Shown here: piece by piece, positions 25,064 through 35,600 of the stretch
Numbering within the stretch: position 1 is the stretch's first letter
Layout of the letters: each line of letters starts with the position of its first letter
Assembly: GCF_000147075.1 (NCBI RefSeq)
Contig: NC_014484.1
Coordinates: 1,009,501 to 1,073,500, forward strand
Direction: 5' to 3'
Length of the DNA: 64,000 nt
Source of the DNA: Spirochaeta thermophila DSM 6192
GTDB taxonomy: Bacteria; Spirochaetota; Spirochaetia; Winmispirales; Winmispiraceae
The notes under the pieces: model-generated
Told to the model about the DNA's origin: nothing
Databases searched by the model: none
Seen by the model: the letters and a program-made list of their open reading frames with translations, nothing else
Made by a program: the position numbers and the translations under genes

Positions 25064-26566
25064 GAGGTCGAAGAGGGCGAGCGGCGGGTGCTTGAGGGTG
25101 CTCTCCTCCCATGTATAGAGAAGGAGTCTGCCTGTTCTGTAGTATATCTCCCGGCGGAAGGCATCCTGGATGAACCTGAAGGCGGGGGGAAGGACGAACT
25201 CCGTCACCACGTGGCCGAGTCTCCGAAGCCCGTGTATGCCTTGTCGCAGTATACCCACCTTCCGGAGGAGACCGAACTGTCTGAGGTTGCCGGTGACCAC
25301 GTCCATGGCGGTCTTCACCGGGGGACGCTGTATGGTCTCCTGGACACCCACGATGAATTCCACCGTGATGCTTCCCGAGAGGAGTTTCCCGCCGGGGATG
25401 CCGTAGAGGAGACTCAGGAGGAGCACGGAGAGGGCGTGTGCTCCTGTGAGCAGGTGGCCGGTCCTGATGTGGAAGAGGGGTTCCACTCCACCGGGGGCGT
25501 AGAGGGATCCCGTCCGGGAGTAGATGAGGAGGAGTTCGTCGAGATAGGAGCGGCTCTCCTGCGGGGGGATGATCATCTCTTGATAGGCCTTGCCTGCGGA
25601 GTGCAGGAGGGACTGCAGGGTGGTGGAGAGGTGTTGTAAGAACGAAGGAGCTTCCCTGTGGGTGAATACGGGGTCTTCAGGGAGTCCTATCTCCTTGAGC
25701 GTGCGCTGGTAGGCCTCGAGTGCCTCCGGGAAGATGGGGGTGGTCTCCGATTTCCAGAAGGTGGCGAGTCGTTCCTCTATACGCCTCGCCTGTTCCCGTA
25801 GGGTCTGAGGAGAGAGCTTCTCTATGCGATCGGATATGAGGGGGTTCTTCCGACCGTAGAGGAAGAGGCCGTAGTAGGAGATCTGGTAGAGGAGGGAGGC
25901 GTAGAAGAGCCGGTACATCCCCTCGATGAGGAGACTCGAGATGGTCGAGCGTACGCTGTAGAGGAGGATCGCCGGCAGTCCTATCACCGGAAAGGCGAGG
26001 AGGAGAAAGGTGAGCGCGATGATCTTTCCGAGGATGCGGCTCCTCCAGAGTATCCTGATCGGTTTCCACTTCATGAGGGCGGAGTAGAAGGCCTGCAGGT
26101 GACGGGTGCGGTAGAACCAGATGAGCCTGATCCTCTTGATGGTGGAGAACCACAGGGTCTTCCTGCTCCTGAGGATGAGGTCGTCGAGTGCGAGGTAGGT
26201 GCACTCGAGGAGTCTCCTTATGGAGAAGGAGTAGCGGAGGGTCCGGGGAGTTCGTGCCTGTTCGATATCGGGGTGGTAGTGCGTTTCGATGGTGAGGAGA
26301 AGTTCCTTGATGTCCTGCAGGAGGTTGAACTGGAGGAGGGAGTAGGTCTTTATCCTCTCTCGTATGTACTGTTCCATCTTCTGAAGGAGGATCCGGTCTT
26401 CCTCGTTCCATCCCGTCTCCAGTTGGGACTCCGCGAGGGGGAAGAACTTCCTCCTCGCCCGCAGGAGGACCACGGTGCTCACCAGGAACCGCATGAGGAG
26501 GGGGATGAGGAGGAGGGGGAGGGCGATGAGAAAGGAGTAGAGGAAGATCGTGATGAACGACTCCAT
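25052..26566 (-). CDS. Large hypothetical membrane protein
   Basis: A 504-residue protein with an N-terminal membrane helix pair (about 5-35), a basic helical region, a pair of helices near 185-225, and a long C-terminal helical domain with a Gly-rich patch (HALSVLLLSLLYGIPGGKLL) that could be membrane-inserted. No motif is recognised. A TTGAAG-N17-TAGTCT element ends six bases before its ATG. The gene lies tail-to-head with the 24252-25028 gene, 23 bases away, and both may be expressed from leaderless promoters. Confidence 0.7.
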   Translation of the reverse strand: MESFITIFLYSFLIALPLLLIPLLMRFLVSTVVLLRARRKFFPLAESQLETGWNEEDRILLQKMEQYIRERIKTYSLLQFNLLQDIKELLLTIETHYHPDIEQARTPRTLRYSFSIRRLLECTYLALDDLILRSRKTLWFSTIKRIRLIWFYRTRHLQAFYSALMKWKPIRILWRSRILGKIIALTFLLLAFPVIGLPAILLYSVRSTISSLLIEGMYRLFYASLLYQISYYGLFLYGRKNPLISDRIEKLSPQTLREQARRIEERLATFWKSETTPIFPEALEAYQRTLKEIGLPEDPVFTHREAPSFLQHLSTTLQSLLHSAGKAYQEMIIPPQESRSYLDELLLIYSRTGSLYAPGGVEPLFHIRTGHLLTGAHALSVLLLSLLYGIPGGKLLSGSITVEFIVGVQETIQRPPVKTAMDVVTGNLRQFGLLRKVGILRQGIHGLRRLGHVVTEFVLPPAFRFIQDAFRREIYYRTGRLLLYTWEESTLKHPPLALFDLLPR

Positions 26567-26572
26567 GGGGAA

Positions 26573-26601
26573 AGACTAGGGAAAAGGTGAGGGTTCTTCA
26601 A
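26573..26601 (-). promoter_or_regulatory. Possible leaderless-type promoter of the 504-residue protein
   Basis: Minus strand: TTGAAG (26601-26596), 17 bases, TAGTCT (26578-26573), six bases to the ATG at 26566. The -10 is weak (3/6), but the spacing is the same as in four other genes in this window that lack a Shine-Dalgarno. Confidence 0.35.
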
Positions 26602-26659
26602 GACTTGCACAGCGGGTCGTTTTACAGTAATGTGGAATGTGAGAGCAGGAATGTCAGGT

Positions 26660-27589
26660 ATGAGAGTGGCGGTGTTCTTTCACCCGGGGGACGAGGAGAT
26701 TGCCACGAAGGTGCTCAGGGTGATGAAGGAGCTGGGCATCTCGGGAGCGGCTTACAGGATCCATCCTTGGTGGAAGGATGATGCGGCGGACAGACTCCTC
26801 GGTGTGCTCAATGCGAGTACGCACATCCTCCTGGTCGTCCCCCCCTCCATAGACGAGCGGAGCGGCGATCTCTCCTGGTTGTTCTTCCTCGCCGGTTTCT
26901 GCGTGGCCAAGACCCGGTACGTCTACTATCTCGTACTCGAGGGGAGGGTGCACGTCCCCCCCTTTCTCCGGAGCATAGAGGGGATCACCTCGTTGGAGGG
27001 GGTGCGGTCGGCGTTCCTTCGTGGGAAAGAGGAGTGGTTGGCCGAACAGGAACAGGAGAAGGCGAGGCTTTTCCTCAAGGAGCAGGACATCCCTCTCTCC
27101 GCGGAAGGATTCATTGAGTGCGTGAAGAAGGAGAAGGTCGATGCACTGGAGAAGTTCTTCCTTCTGGGGTTCTCTCCCGATACGTGTGACAGGAAGGGGG
27201 TCCCGGCCCTCTGTCATGCGGTGAGGGTGCGGTCGCTCGAGGTGGTGAACCTGCTCCTCGCTCACGGGGCCGATGTGAATGCGGTCTCCGGGGACAGGGG
27301 GAACACCGCGATCATGGATGCGGCCGCGGACGGCAACAGGGAGATTGTGGTACGTCTCCTGCAGGAGGACCCGGATCTCGACGTGCAGAGCAAGAACGGG
27401 CAGACGGCGCTCATACTCGCCATCGGTCAGGGGGCCCTCGATATCGCCGAGTTGCTGGTGGACCGGGGCGCGGATGTCACGCTGAGGGATTCGCTCGGGA
27501 TGACTGCCCGCAGGTATGCAGAGCTCTTCCGCTATCACGATCTCGCACGGAAGATCAAGGAGAGGGAGTATGACTTCCAGAAGGCGTAA
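26660..27589 (+). CDS. Ankyrin-repeat protein with N-terminal TIR-like domain
   Basis: About 309 residues. Residues 1-130 (RVAVFFHPGDEEIATKVLRV, then STHILLVVPPS, SWLFFLAGF and VPPFLRSIEGITSLEG) follow the strand-helix plan of TIR/SEFIR-like domains, but the catalytic glutamate position after the conserved Trp is not evident, so NADase activity is doubtful. Residues about 160-300 form three to four ankyrin repeats (VVNLLLAHGADVNA, NTAIMDAAADGNREIVVRLL, QTALILAIGQGALDIAELLV). Start choice is uncertain: in-frame ATGs at 26630, 26651 and 26660; gcagga fits the last. It overlaps the next membrane gene by 20 bases. Partner and function unknown. Confidence 0.75.
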   Translation: MRVAVFFHPGDEEIATKVLRVMKELGISGAAYRIHPWWKDDAADRLLGVLNASTHILLVVPPSIDERSGDLSWLFFLAGFCVAKTRYVYYLVLEGRVHVPPFLRSIEGITSLEGVRSAFLRGKEEWLAEQEQEKARLFLKEQDIPLSAEGFIECVKKEKVDALEKFFLLGFSPDTCDRKGVPALCHAVRVRSLEVVNLLLAHGADVNAVSGDRGNTAIMDAAADGNREIVVRLLQEDPDLDVQSKNGQTALILAIGQGALDIAELLVDRGADVTLRDSLGMTARRYAELFRYHDLARKIKEREYDFQKA

Positions 27590-28352
27590 CGCATCCCCCA
27601 TCTTCCACCTCCTCATGAAGGATGGCTCGAGCCGGTTCCTCCATCCGTTCAACCGGCCTGAGGATGTCTTCCTCCTCGAGACTGTCGAGGTGGTGGGGTT
27701 CCTCGGGAATGAGCCCGATGTCTCGGCGCTCACGGCTTTCAGAAACCATCTCTATGGGCTCATCGAGGATGGGGTGAGGGAGTGGGTGCAGGAGAACCGT
27801 TTCGTGGTGCGGTTTCTCCTCTCGGCTCTGGTGTTCCTGGTGAGCTACTTCGTCCTTGCCTTTGCCATCAGGGATCCGCTCCCGGTGGTGGACGAGGCGG
27901 TGGTTGCGTTCGGCCTCTCGGTGGCGACGTTCGTGCTTCTGTTGAGGAGGGAGCTGCGGTCGTTCGAGGTGCTCGAACGGAAGGCGCGGCTCAGGAAAAA
28001 GGTGGACGGGATCCGGTTCCAGGAGCATCCGTTCCTCAGGAGGGTGGAGTCGGCGCTCTGGCGGCTCGAGGAGGAGGGGCCTGCTGCCCTGGAGGAGGCG
28101 GGTCTCCTCCTCAGGGACCGGTCGGAGACGGAGGAGAGGCTCCTCTCGGATCTGAACGCGTTCCTCCGCGGGAAGTTCTCCTCGTTCTCGTGGAAGCTGG
28201 TGCGCAGGAGTCTCCGCTCGTATCTGGCGGGGGGAGGGGCCCCGTCGCGCAGGGCGAGGAAGGCCTTCCAGAGCAAGGACGGTCCTCTCTTCCTCCTCCA
28301 CGTGGCGATCGAGGAGCCGGGCGGAGTGAGGGGAGGGGTGAACGGGCGTTAA
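27570..28352 (+). CDS. Hypothetical protein with two membrane helices
   Basis: A 260-residue protein: a soluble N-terminal part (FHLLMKDGSSRFLHPFNRPE), two adjacent membrane helices (about 83-102 and 111-128), then a basic coiled-coil-like C-terminal domain of Glu/Arg/Leu-rich helices. The start at 27570 has aaggagaggg upstream and lies inside the end of the ankyrin gene, so the two are translationally coupled. It shares the palindromic stop TTAA with the convergent outer-membrane gene. Function unknown. Confidence 0.7.
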   Translation: MTSRRRNASPIFHLLMKDGSSRFLHPFNRPEDVFLLETVEVVGFLGNEPDVSALTAFRNHLYGLIEDGVREWVQENRFVVRFLLSALVFLVSYFVLAFAIRDPLPVVDEAVVAFGLSVATFVLLLRRELRSFEVLERKARLRKKVDGIRFQEHPFLRRVESALWRLEEEGPAALEEAGLLLRDRSETEERLLSDLNAFLRGKFSSFSWKLVRRSLRSYLAGGGAPSRRARKAFQSKDGPLFLLHVAIEEPGGVRGGVNGR

Positions 28353-29599
28353 CCTTCTATCTGCTGAAGTTCGAGCATCCGTTTCTGGAGCTCGCGGCTC
28401 TCTTCGGCGAGGAGGAGGGTCTTTCGTGCCGGGGTGAAGTCGGGGTCGAGGGCGAGGGCCTTTTCACAGAGGGCTATGGTGGTCTCGAGGTCGCCCCGGG
28501 CGTAGGCTTCGAGGGCTTGGAGATAGTACCGGTCGACTTCGGCCTGGAGTGCGGCCCTCCCGTTGTCGCCGAGGTTGAGGGTGAGGTTCACGCTGAGCCT
28601 GTCGAGGGGGACGAACTGGGTGGTCATGTCCAGCACATAGGTGGTCTGGATGGAGAGGTCCTTCATGGTGAAGAGGGTGCCCATGGAGATGCGTGGATTG
28701 CCTCCTTTGAGAAGGAGGCCTGTCTGCATGGTGAGGAAGTCGGTGAGGGTGAGGGCCACCCCGGTGGCGTAGGAGGGGGCCTCGGCGGGTACGTCGGGGA
28801 TGAGGTTGAAGGGGAGGGTGAAGTCGAAGGCGATGGTGAGGGGGCGGATGGGTGAGTAGCCCAGTCCGGTGGTGAGGGCGGTGGGGAGGGGTTCCCTCGT
28901 GGGTGCGAGTATCTCGATGCCGAGGTTCTTGATCACGAGTCCGAACGAGAGGTTCTTGTTTCGGGAGGAATAGAACTTGAGGAAGTTGACCTTGGTGAGG
29001 ATCCCTATGTCCGCCATGAAGGCGAAGGCCGACTGGTCGGCGTAGAACACGGATGGGATGGATCTGATGGCGATCTTGGGGGTGATGCCTGCTGCGATGC
29101 CGAAGAAGTCATAGGAAGAGAAGAAGTTGTAGGCCACGTTGAAGCCGATCACGGTCTCGCTGTAGTATCCTGTGGCGAGGCGGTTGCCCCAGGCGTCGTA
29201 CTGGGTGAAGGGGACGTAGAGGAACTTGCCTGCAGCGCCGATGCCGAGGTCGTCGAAGCGGATGGTGTAGACGACGCCTTCTATGTTCGTGTCGGCGATC
29301 CAGTCGTTGTGGTAGAGCGCGAGCTCGGTGAGAGGGAGCGCGGCGGAGGCGGCGGGGTTGGCGTCGATGAAGCTCGCGTGACGGGTGAGGGCGGTGTAGG
29401 CGGTGCCCATGGCTTGGTACTCTCCGCCTATGGGGATGCTGAGCAAGGGGAATATGGTGAGCCCGGTGTTCGGATCGGAGAGGGCGGAGAGGGTTTCGGC
29501 GATGTTGCCGTAGGTGGTGGAGAATTCTTCCGGGAAAAGGGCTGGGGGCGTTGTGCCGATAAGGAGAAGGATGAGAGTATACAGGAGTGGGTGTTTCAT
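28349..29599 (-). CDS. Outer-membrane beta-barrel protein (UPF0164/PorV-like) with TPR tail
   Basis: About 416 residues. A signal peptide (MKHPLLYTLILLLIGTTPPA) is followed by a beta-rich domain with MGTAYTALTRHASFIDANPA, the N-P-A motif of FadL/UPF0164-type spirochaetal outer-membrane proteins, and ends with a single tetratricopeptide-like unit (ALEAYARGDLETTIALCEKA). I start at 29599, directly before the signal peptide; an ATG seven codons earlier (29620) also exists. A TATATT box nine bases before 29599 suggests a very short leader. Probably exported and outer-membrane associated. Confidence 0.78.
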   Translation of the reverse strand: MKHPLLYTLILLLIGTTPPALFPEEFSTTYGNIAETLSALSDPNTGLTIFPLLSIPIGGEYQAMGTAYTALTRHASFIDANPAASAALPLTELALYHNDWIADTNIEGVVYTIRFDDLGIGAAGKFLYVPFTQYDAWGNRLATGYYSETVIGFNVAYNFFSSYDFFGIAAGITPKIAIRSIPSVFYADQSAFAFMADIGILTKVNFLKFYSSRNKNLSFGLVIKNLGIEILAPTREPLPTALTTGLGYSPIRPLTIAFDFTLPFNLIPDVPAEAPSYATGVALTLTDFLTMQTGLLLKGGNPRISMGTLFTMKDLSIQTTYVLDMTTQFVPLDRLSVNLTLNLGDNGRAALQAEVDRYYLQALEAYARGDLETTIALCEKALALDPDFTPARKTLLLAEESRELQKRMLELQQIEG

Positions 29600-29691
29600 T
29601 CCATATTCAATATACTTCATCGGGGGAGGTTCTTCCAGTGCGGTGAGGATGTGGAAGGGGTGGTATACTTTGGCATGGTGAGGCAGGCCGC

Positions 29692-32633
29692 GTGAGGTAC
29701 ATGGGTGTGAGGCTGCTCCTGTGGTGTCTCCTCGTCTTCCTGGTGGGGGGGGTGGTGTATGCAGGTGGGCAGGGGGAGGATGCGCTCGAAACGGCCCGGC
29801 GTCTGATAGAGGAGAAGCGGTACAACAGGGCGATAGAGATCATCACGCAGGTGATGCGGGAGGATCCCGATCGGATGGAGGAGGCTGAGGCCCTTCTCGC
29901 ACGGGTGCGGATGGTGCGGGGGGATTTCAACGCCCTGTATGCCGAGCTCATCGAGGTGCTCTATGTCCAGAGGGATGTGGAGCGGGCCCTCAGGATCATC
30001 GAAGAGCTGGAGGGAATGGACGAGGAACCGGATCCGGCGGTGAGGGAGTCGCTCGCGAGGGCCAAGGAGACGGCCCGGTTCGTGTACAATCAGGATCGGT
30101 TCAGGGAGATCATGGAGGAGGGGGCCCGGCTCCTCAATGCAGGGAGATACGCCGAGGCGGTCCGGCTCTATCGGGAGGGGTTCGGGCTCTACCGGGAGGA
30201 GTTCTTCTCCTCGCAGTATGGGAATGTGATACTCGACGAGGTGGGCAGGGTGGTCTCACGGTTGGACGGGATCGTAGGCGGGCTCTCCGAGGTGCTGGCC
30301 GATTTTGATGATGCCTGGAAGGGGTATGCGGCTGTGGTCGAAGGGGGTGGGGTGGATGAGGTGGTGGAGGGGTATGAGGCTTTCAGAGAGGCTGCGTTCC
30401 GGCTGGCTGCTGCGAGGAGGGAGGTCTTCCGATTGGGGCGGGTGGTGGCGTGGGAGAACCTCCGGGTGATGGAGAGTGCAGGGCTGGAGCGGGAGGATTT
30501 CTTCCTGGGGTTCATGCAGCGGCTCGTCCTCGGACGGATGCAGGTGCGGGAACGGGAGGGGGTGCTGGGGGCCCTGGAGCGGGCCCTGCTCGAGGGGCTC
30601 GGAGGGGTAACGGCGGGGCTCGAGCGGAGGCTTGAGGGTGTGGTGGAGGAGGGGTTCGGAGGGGGGGCGGTGTGGGCGGATGTGGTGAGGCTCGCAGGGG
30701 TGATGGTGCGGGTGCAGGAGTGCTGGGGGGCCTCGGGGGTATGGGAGAGGGGGGGGATGGGGGAGTGGGAGCGGGAGGTCGTGGGGCGTGGGGGGAGGGT
30801 CGTGTTGCTGGGGAGGGCGTACGGGGCGGTGGCGAGGGCGATGGAGCGGTTGGGGGAGGTGCGGGGGTGGGGGAGCCTGAGGGGGATGTGGATGTGCGGC
30901 TCGCGGCGGTGCGGGAGCGGGTGGCCGGGGTGCGGGGGGTGATGGGGGAGCTCGAGGAGGTGGTGAGGGTCTTCGAGGGGCGGTTCGGGGCGTTCGGAGG
31001 GAGGGATGCGGCACGGGTGGTGAGGGGTGCGGTGCGGCACCTCGAAGGGGTGGCGGCGGAGGAGGAGAGGCGGGCGGTGCGGGTGGTGGTGGAGGCCCTG
31101 GCGAGGGATGTGGGGAGGATGGAGGAGGGGGTGAGGGAGGGGGCGGCGATGGTGCAGGGTGTGCGGGAGTTGCTCGAGGGGAGGGAGGAGGAGGTGGAGG
31201 TGGGGGGTACGCTCCAGACCGTGCTCGCGAAGTATCCTCGGGAGGCCCTTGTCCTGGCGGAGGAGGCAGAGCAGGCGCTGCAGGGATACCTGTCGTTCCA
31301 TGCATCCCGCAGCCGGGTGTACGCCGCTCTGGAGGAGTACCTTCGTACCGATGAGGGGGTGGAGAGGCTCGTTGCGGGTTTCGACTCGAGCGCAGAGGAA
31401 GCGCGTGCTCTCCTCGAGACGCTCCAGGGGCTCAAGGAACAGGCCCGTGAGCAGTCTCTCCTCGCGGAACGATACCGCAACGAGGGGCTGAAGAGGCTCC
31501 AGGACGCGGAGCGCTCGATCGAGCGCGAGGCCTACGACGAAGCTCGGACCCTGCTCTCCGAGGCGGGGGAACTCTTCGCCACTTCCTTCTCGCACCAGGA
31601 AGATCCGGACCTGAGGAGGGAGGTGGATGCGAGGCTCATCGCCCTGTCGGAGCGTATCGTGAGCGAAGAGAACCAGCGGATCATCCGTGAGGTGCGATCC
31701 CTCATCACCCAGGGGAGGGAGCAGTACCTCCTGGGCAACTTCGAGGAGGCGGAACGACTCCTGCTCCGAGCCCAGGCCAGGTGGCGGGTGACCCATACCG
31801 AGGACAATGAGGAGGTGGTCTACTGGCTCAAGTTCGTCCGGGCCGCCCTCGCTGTCCAGCGGGGCAGGATCATCTCTGAGACCGATCCTCTCTACAGCGA
31901 GATCACCCAGCTTCTCAACCTCGCGCGCCAAGACTACCAGGCTGCTTCGGGGTTCATGGCTGAGGGGAGGGAGAGCGAGGCGATGAGGCTGCTCGATCAG
32001 GCGGTGGAGAAGCTGCTCAGGGTGAGGATGGCCTTCCCCCTCAACAGGGATGCGAGCATCCTCCTCCTGAGCATCGAACAGTTGCGAAATCCCGACAACT
32101 TCGATGCGCTTTTCAGGAGGCGTATCGATGAGGCGATCGCCAAGCTGAACACGGCGCCGCAGGAGGCCTACGTGGAGCTCCAGGATCTGGCCGCCATACG
32201 TCCCGACTTTCCGGGGCTCAAGGATGCGATCTACCGGGCCGAGATCACCCTGGGAATACGGGTGCCTCCTCCTGATCCCAGGAATATCGCTCGATCGAAA
32301 GAGCTCTATGCGCAAGCTCTCGAGATCTTCAACCGGAACGATCGGGCGAACTTTCCTGTGGCCCTTGAGCAGCTCAATCAGGCGATCACCCTCGATCCGG
32401 ACAATCAGGATGCCATCGTGCTCAAGGACCGGATCCAGCTTGCCATGGGGGCTCAGACCACGGTCACCCTCCCCAGTTATGCGCTCAGGCGCTACAAGGA
32501 GGCCGAACAGAAATACGTGGAGGGGAGATACTACGAGGCCCTGGCCATCGTCCAGGAGCTTCTTGCCGATGAGAGGGCGAAACGGTATCCTCCCCTTTTG
32601 GAGCTCAAACGGAGGATAGAATCAAGGCTATGA
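29692..32633 (+). pseudogene. Secreted TPR/coiled-coil protein, frameshifted in a G run
   Basis: One long protein of about 980 residues split over two frames. The first frame has a signal peptide (LLLWCLLVFLVGGVVYAGGQ) and TPR-like helices (RLIEEKRYNRAIEIITQVMR). It is lost near GEVRGWG at about 30868-30875, inside a GGG-T-GGGGG tract. Adding one base there continues in the second frame as EPEGDVDVRLAAVRERV to the stop at 32633, with further TPR-like units (FNRNDRANFPVALEQLNQAI). The final ATGA overlaps the SpoIIE-type gene, so the downstream half is under selection with it. Real mutation or homopolymer error cannot be decided. A TATACT lies at 29664. Confidence 0.75.
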
Positions 32634-35600
32634 GACGTCTCCTCCCCCTCTGCGTGGTGGCGGTGAGCCTCTTCGTTCCCTGGGGTATGGGGGCTCAGGA
32701 ACTCTACTGGGAGGCCCCCCATGTGATGGGGAGGGAGGGTGCGCGATTCATCCAGGGGGATACGGGTGGGGGCCTCGCGGTGATCGGATGGGAGGAGTTC
32801 TACCGGAGAGGGTCCTCCCGTGTGATAGGGGTGTTCGTGAGTGCGTTCCGCGCAGGGGGGCAGTGGAGCGAGCCTTCCCTCGTGACGGAAGTCCCCTTCG
32901 TGGGGGATGAGACCGCCATCTATTCCCTCCTCGTGGATCGACGGGGAAGGGTGTTCGTGGCCCTCACGTACGACGAGCGGACCACACGCCTCTTCATCTC
33001 CGAGGACGGGGGTTCCTCGTTTTCCTCCTTCGACATGGGGGCCGGTTTCGATGTCTCGGTGGGACCGCGCCTCTTCGAGACCCAGGACGGAGGGTATCTC
33101 CTCTTCGTCAACCAGTCCATCGAGGACTCTCTCAGCCTGTTCTATGCCCGTTCGAGCGACGGACGGACATGGTCTTCCTTCGCCAAGCTGGAGGAGAGGC
33201 GGGAGTTGGAACTCAACTTCCTCCCCGCGCATGCCTCTTGGCGTGGGAGAGAGTACGTGGTCTACCAGTCGTTCGGCCTCTCGGAGCGGGGGACCTATCA
33301 GCTCTACTGCAAGGTGAGCACCGACGGAGGGAGGACGTGGTCTCCTGCCGTGCCCCTCACCCACGGTGAAGATCCACAGGTGCCCGACGCGGCCTTCCAG
33401 GACTTCGACAACCAGAGGCCTTTCCTCGCCGTGGTGGACGACAGACTCTACCTGATCTGGGAGCGCACCTACGCTCGCAACCCCACGCAGATCTACCTCC
33501 TTGAGCTCACTTCCGAGGGGGCTCCCGCCGGTCCCATGGAACGGATCTCCTCGGGGGACTATGCCCACTATGCCCCTCGCATCTTCCCCTATAGGGGGAG
33601 GCCTTACGTCCTGTGGTTGGACACGGGTAAGGGGGAGGAGCACGTGCGGCTTGCCTACAGGGTGGGACTGGATTGGAGATCGAGGGATCTCTCTCCCACA
33701 GGGGTGCGGGCCCTCTTCCCGTTTCCCCTCCTAATCGACGACGATCTCTTCATCTTCTGGGAACAGCGTCAGGGGCCGAGATCGCGCATCGTCTTCCTCG
33801 AGCCCGACAGGAGCGTCTCCCCGCCCAGGATAGCAGCCGAAGGGGTACGCGACGGTGCCCGATCGCGCACGAGGAGCGTGCGTATCCGCTGGAGCGTTCC
33901 TTCCGATTCCTCCGGGATAGCCGGTTTCAGCTACGTATGGTCGCAGGATCCCTCGGCACCGGTGCCGCACAGGCTCATGGTCCTCGAGGACACCACGGAG
34001 GTGACGGTGGAGGCAGTCGAAGACGGGCCGTGGTACTTCAGGATCATCGCCCAGGACTACGCCGGTAACTGGTCGGAGCCTGCCACGTTCTCCTACATTC
34101 TCGATACTTCGCCCCCGGGCAAGGTGGTCTTCGAGCCCCTCCCCTACGACGAGGAGGGATTCCTCCCCTCCAACACCTTCAGCGTGAGCTGGACTCCCCC
34201 ACCCGACGAGCCCGTGGCAGGTTATTCCTACCGGCTCGAGTACGTACGTCCGAATCGATCTGACGAGCTGGTATCCTTTCGAGAGGAGGGGCAGCCGGGA
34301 GATGAGGAACCTGTCCGCTGGATGGAGCCCGAGCTTCCGGAAGGGTGGAGCCCTTCGCCCCCTCCCGCCTATGTGATGACCGAGGATCCGATCCTCTCTT
34401 TCCGCAACCTCGACAACGGGTTGTGGGCCTTGAGTGTGAGGGCCGTCGATACCGTGGGAAACGCGGGTCCTCCGCAGGTGGTGTTCTTCCGGCTCAACAA
34501 GTACGTGCCGGTCACCTACATCACCTACGTGGATGCGCGCAAGGACGACCTCGGGCGTGTGGCCCTCACCATCCACGGCCGGGGATTCGCGGAAGGCGGG
34601 GAGGTGCACACGATCTTTCTCGACGAGGATGGGAAGGAGCCCTACCATTACGTCTTCTCGCTGGAGAGGGGTGAGTTCACGGTGAGATCGGACAGGGTGA
34701 TCGCCGGCCCTGTGATCGATAATCCCGATGAAGGGCGCTACTACGTGGGGGTCATCCACCCCACCCGTGGCCGTTCGATCACCGGGCGGCCCCTCATCGC
34801 TCTGGAACCGGGCGGCACGGTGAAGATCGGGTACTTCGGTGACTACTCCCTCCCGGTGACCCTCCTCCCGGTTCCTCGGTACAGTATCTCCTCGGGCACC
34901 GTCGCGGTAGTCCTCGTCATGCTGACCCTCCTCGTGGTGAGTGGGGTGGCGGGTTTCCAGCTCGCAGGGGTGATGAGGGAACAGTCCCTCCTCACCGCCC
35001 AGGCGCGTGCTCTCGTGAAGGGGATGCGGCTGCCGGGTCTGACGAAACAGGAGGTGGTGCGTATGCGACGAAGAGGAATGAGTCTCAGGGTGAAGTTCAC
35101 CCTCCTTTTCACCGTGCTCGTGATCACGGTGGTGCTCCTGGTGGCCATCCCGCTCGGGGCCTACATGATCTCCACGCAGGAGCGCAGTCTCGCCCGCGCC
35201 CTGAAGGAGCGCACGGAAGTACTCCTGGAGAGCCTCGCCAGCGGAGCCCGTACCTACCTGCCCTCGCAGAGCACCCTCGAATTGCTCCAGCTGCCTGCCC
35301 AGATCTCGGCCATGGAAGAGGCCCTCTCAGCCACCATCACGGGTTTCGCGGGTCTCGAACCCGACGCCCCTGAGATCGTGTGGGCCTCCAACGATTCCCA
35401 GATCGCCTCCAGGATCGACACCCCCGAGCTCGTACCCGGGGAGTCGGTGCTCACCGACGATGTCACGCCCTTGAGGATCGAGCTCGTCCGCACCCTGAAC
35501 GAGCGGGCGCGCGAGGCCTTGGGTGATCTCCCCCGACAGATCGACAGCCTCGGTCGTGAGGCCCTCGCCCTTGCCACGCGCACCGACGAGGCCTCCCGGA

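Noticed and set aside
26660-27050. Catalytically active TIR NADase
   Set aside because: The conserved glutamate expected after the Trp-containing helix is not evident; the domain call is fold-level only.
30862-30880. Programmed -1 ribosomal frameshifting as explanation of the split TPR gene
   Set aside because: No X-XXY-YYZ heptamer in the correct phase and no obvious downstream stimulatory structure could be identified; a lost base is simpler.
30189-32315. Minus-strand open frame of 708 residues opposite the TPR gene
   Set aside because: Proline/histidine-rich composition arises from reading the G-rich strand in reverse; no signal or motif.
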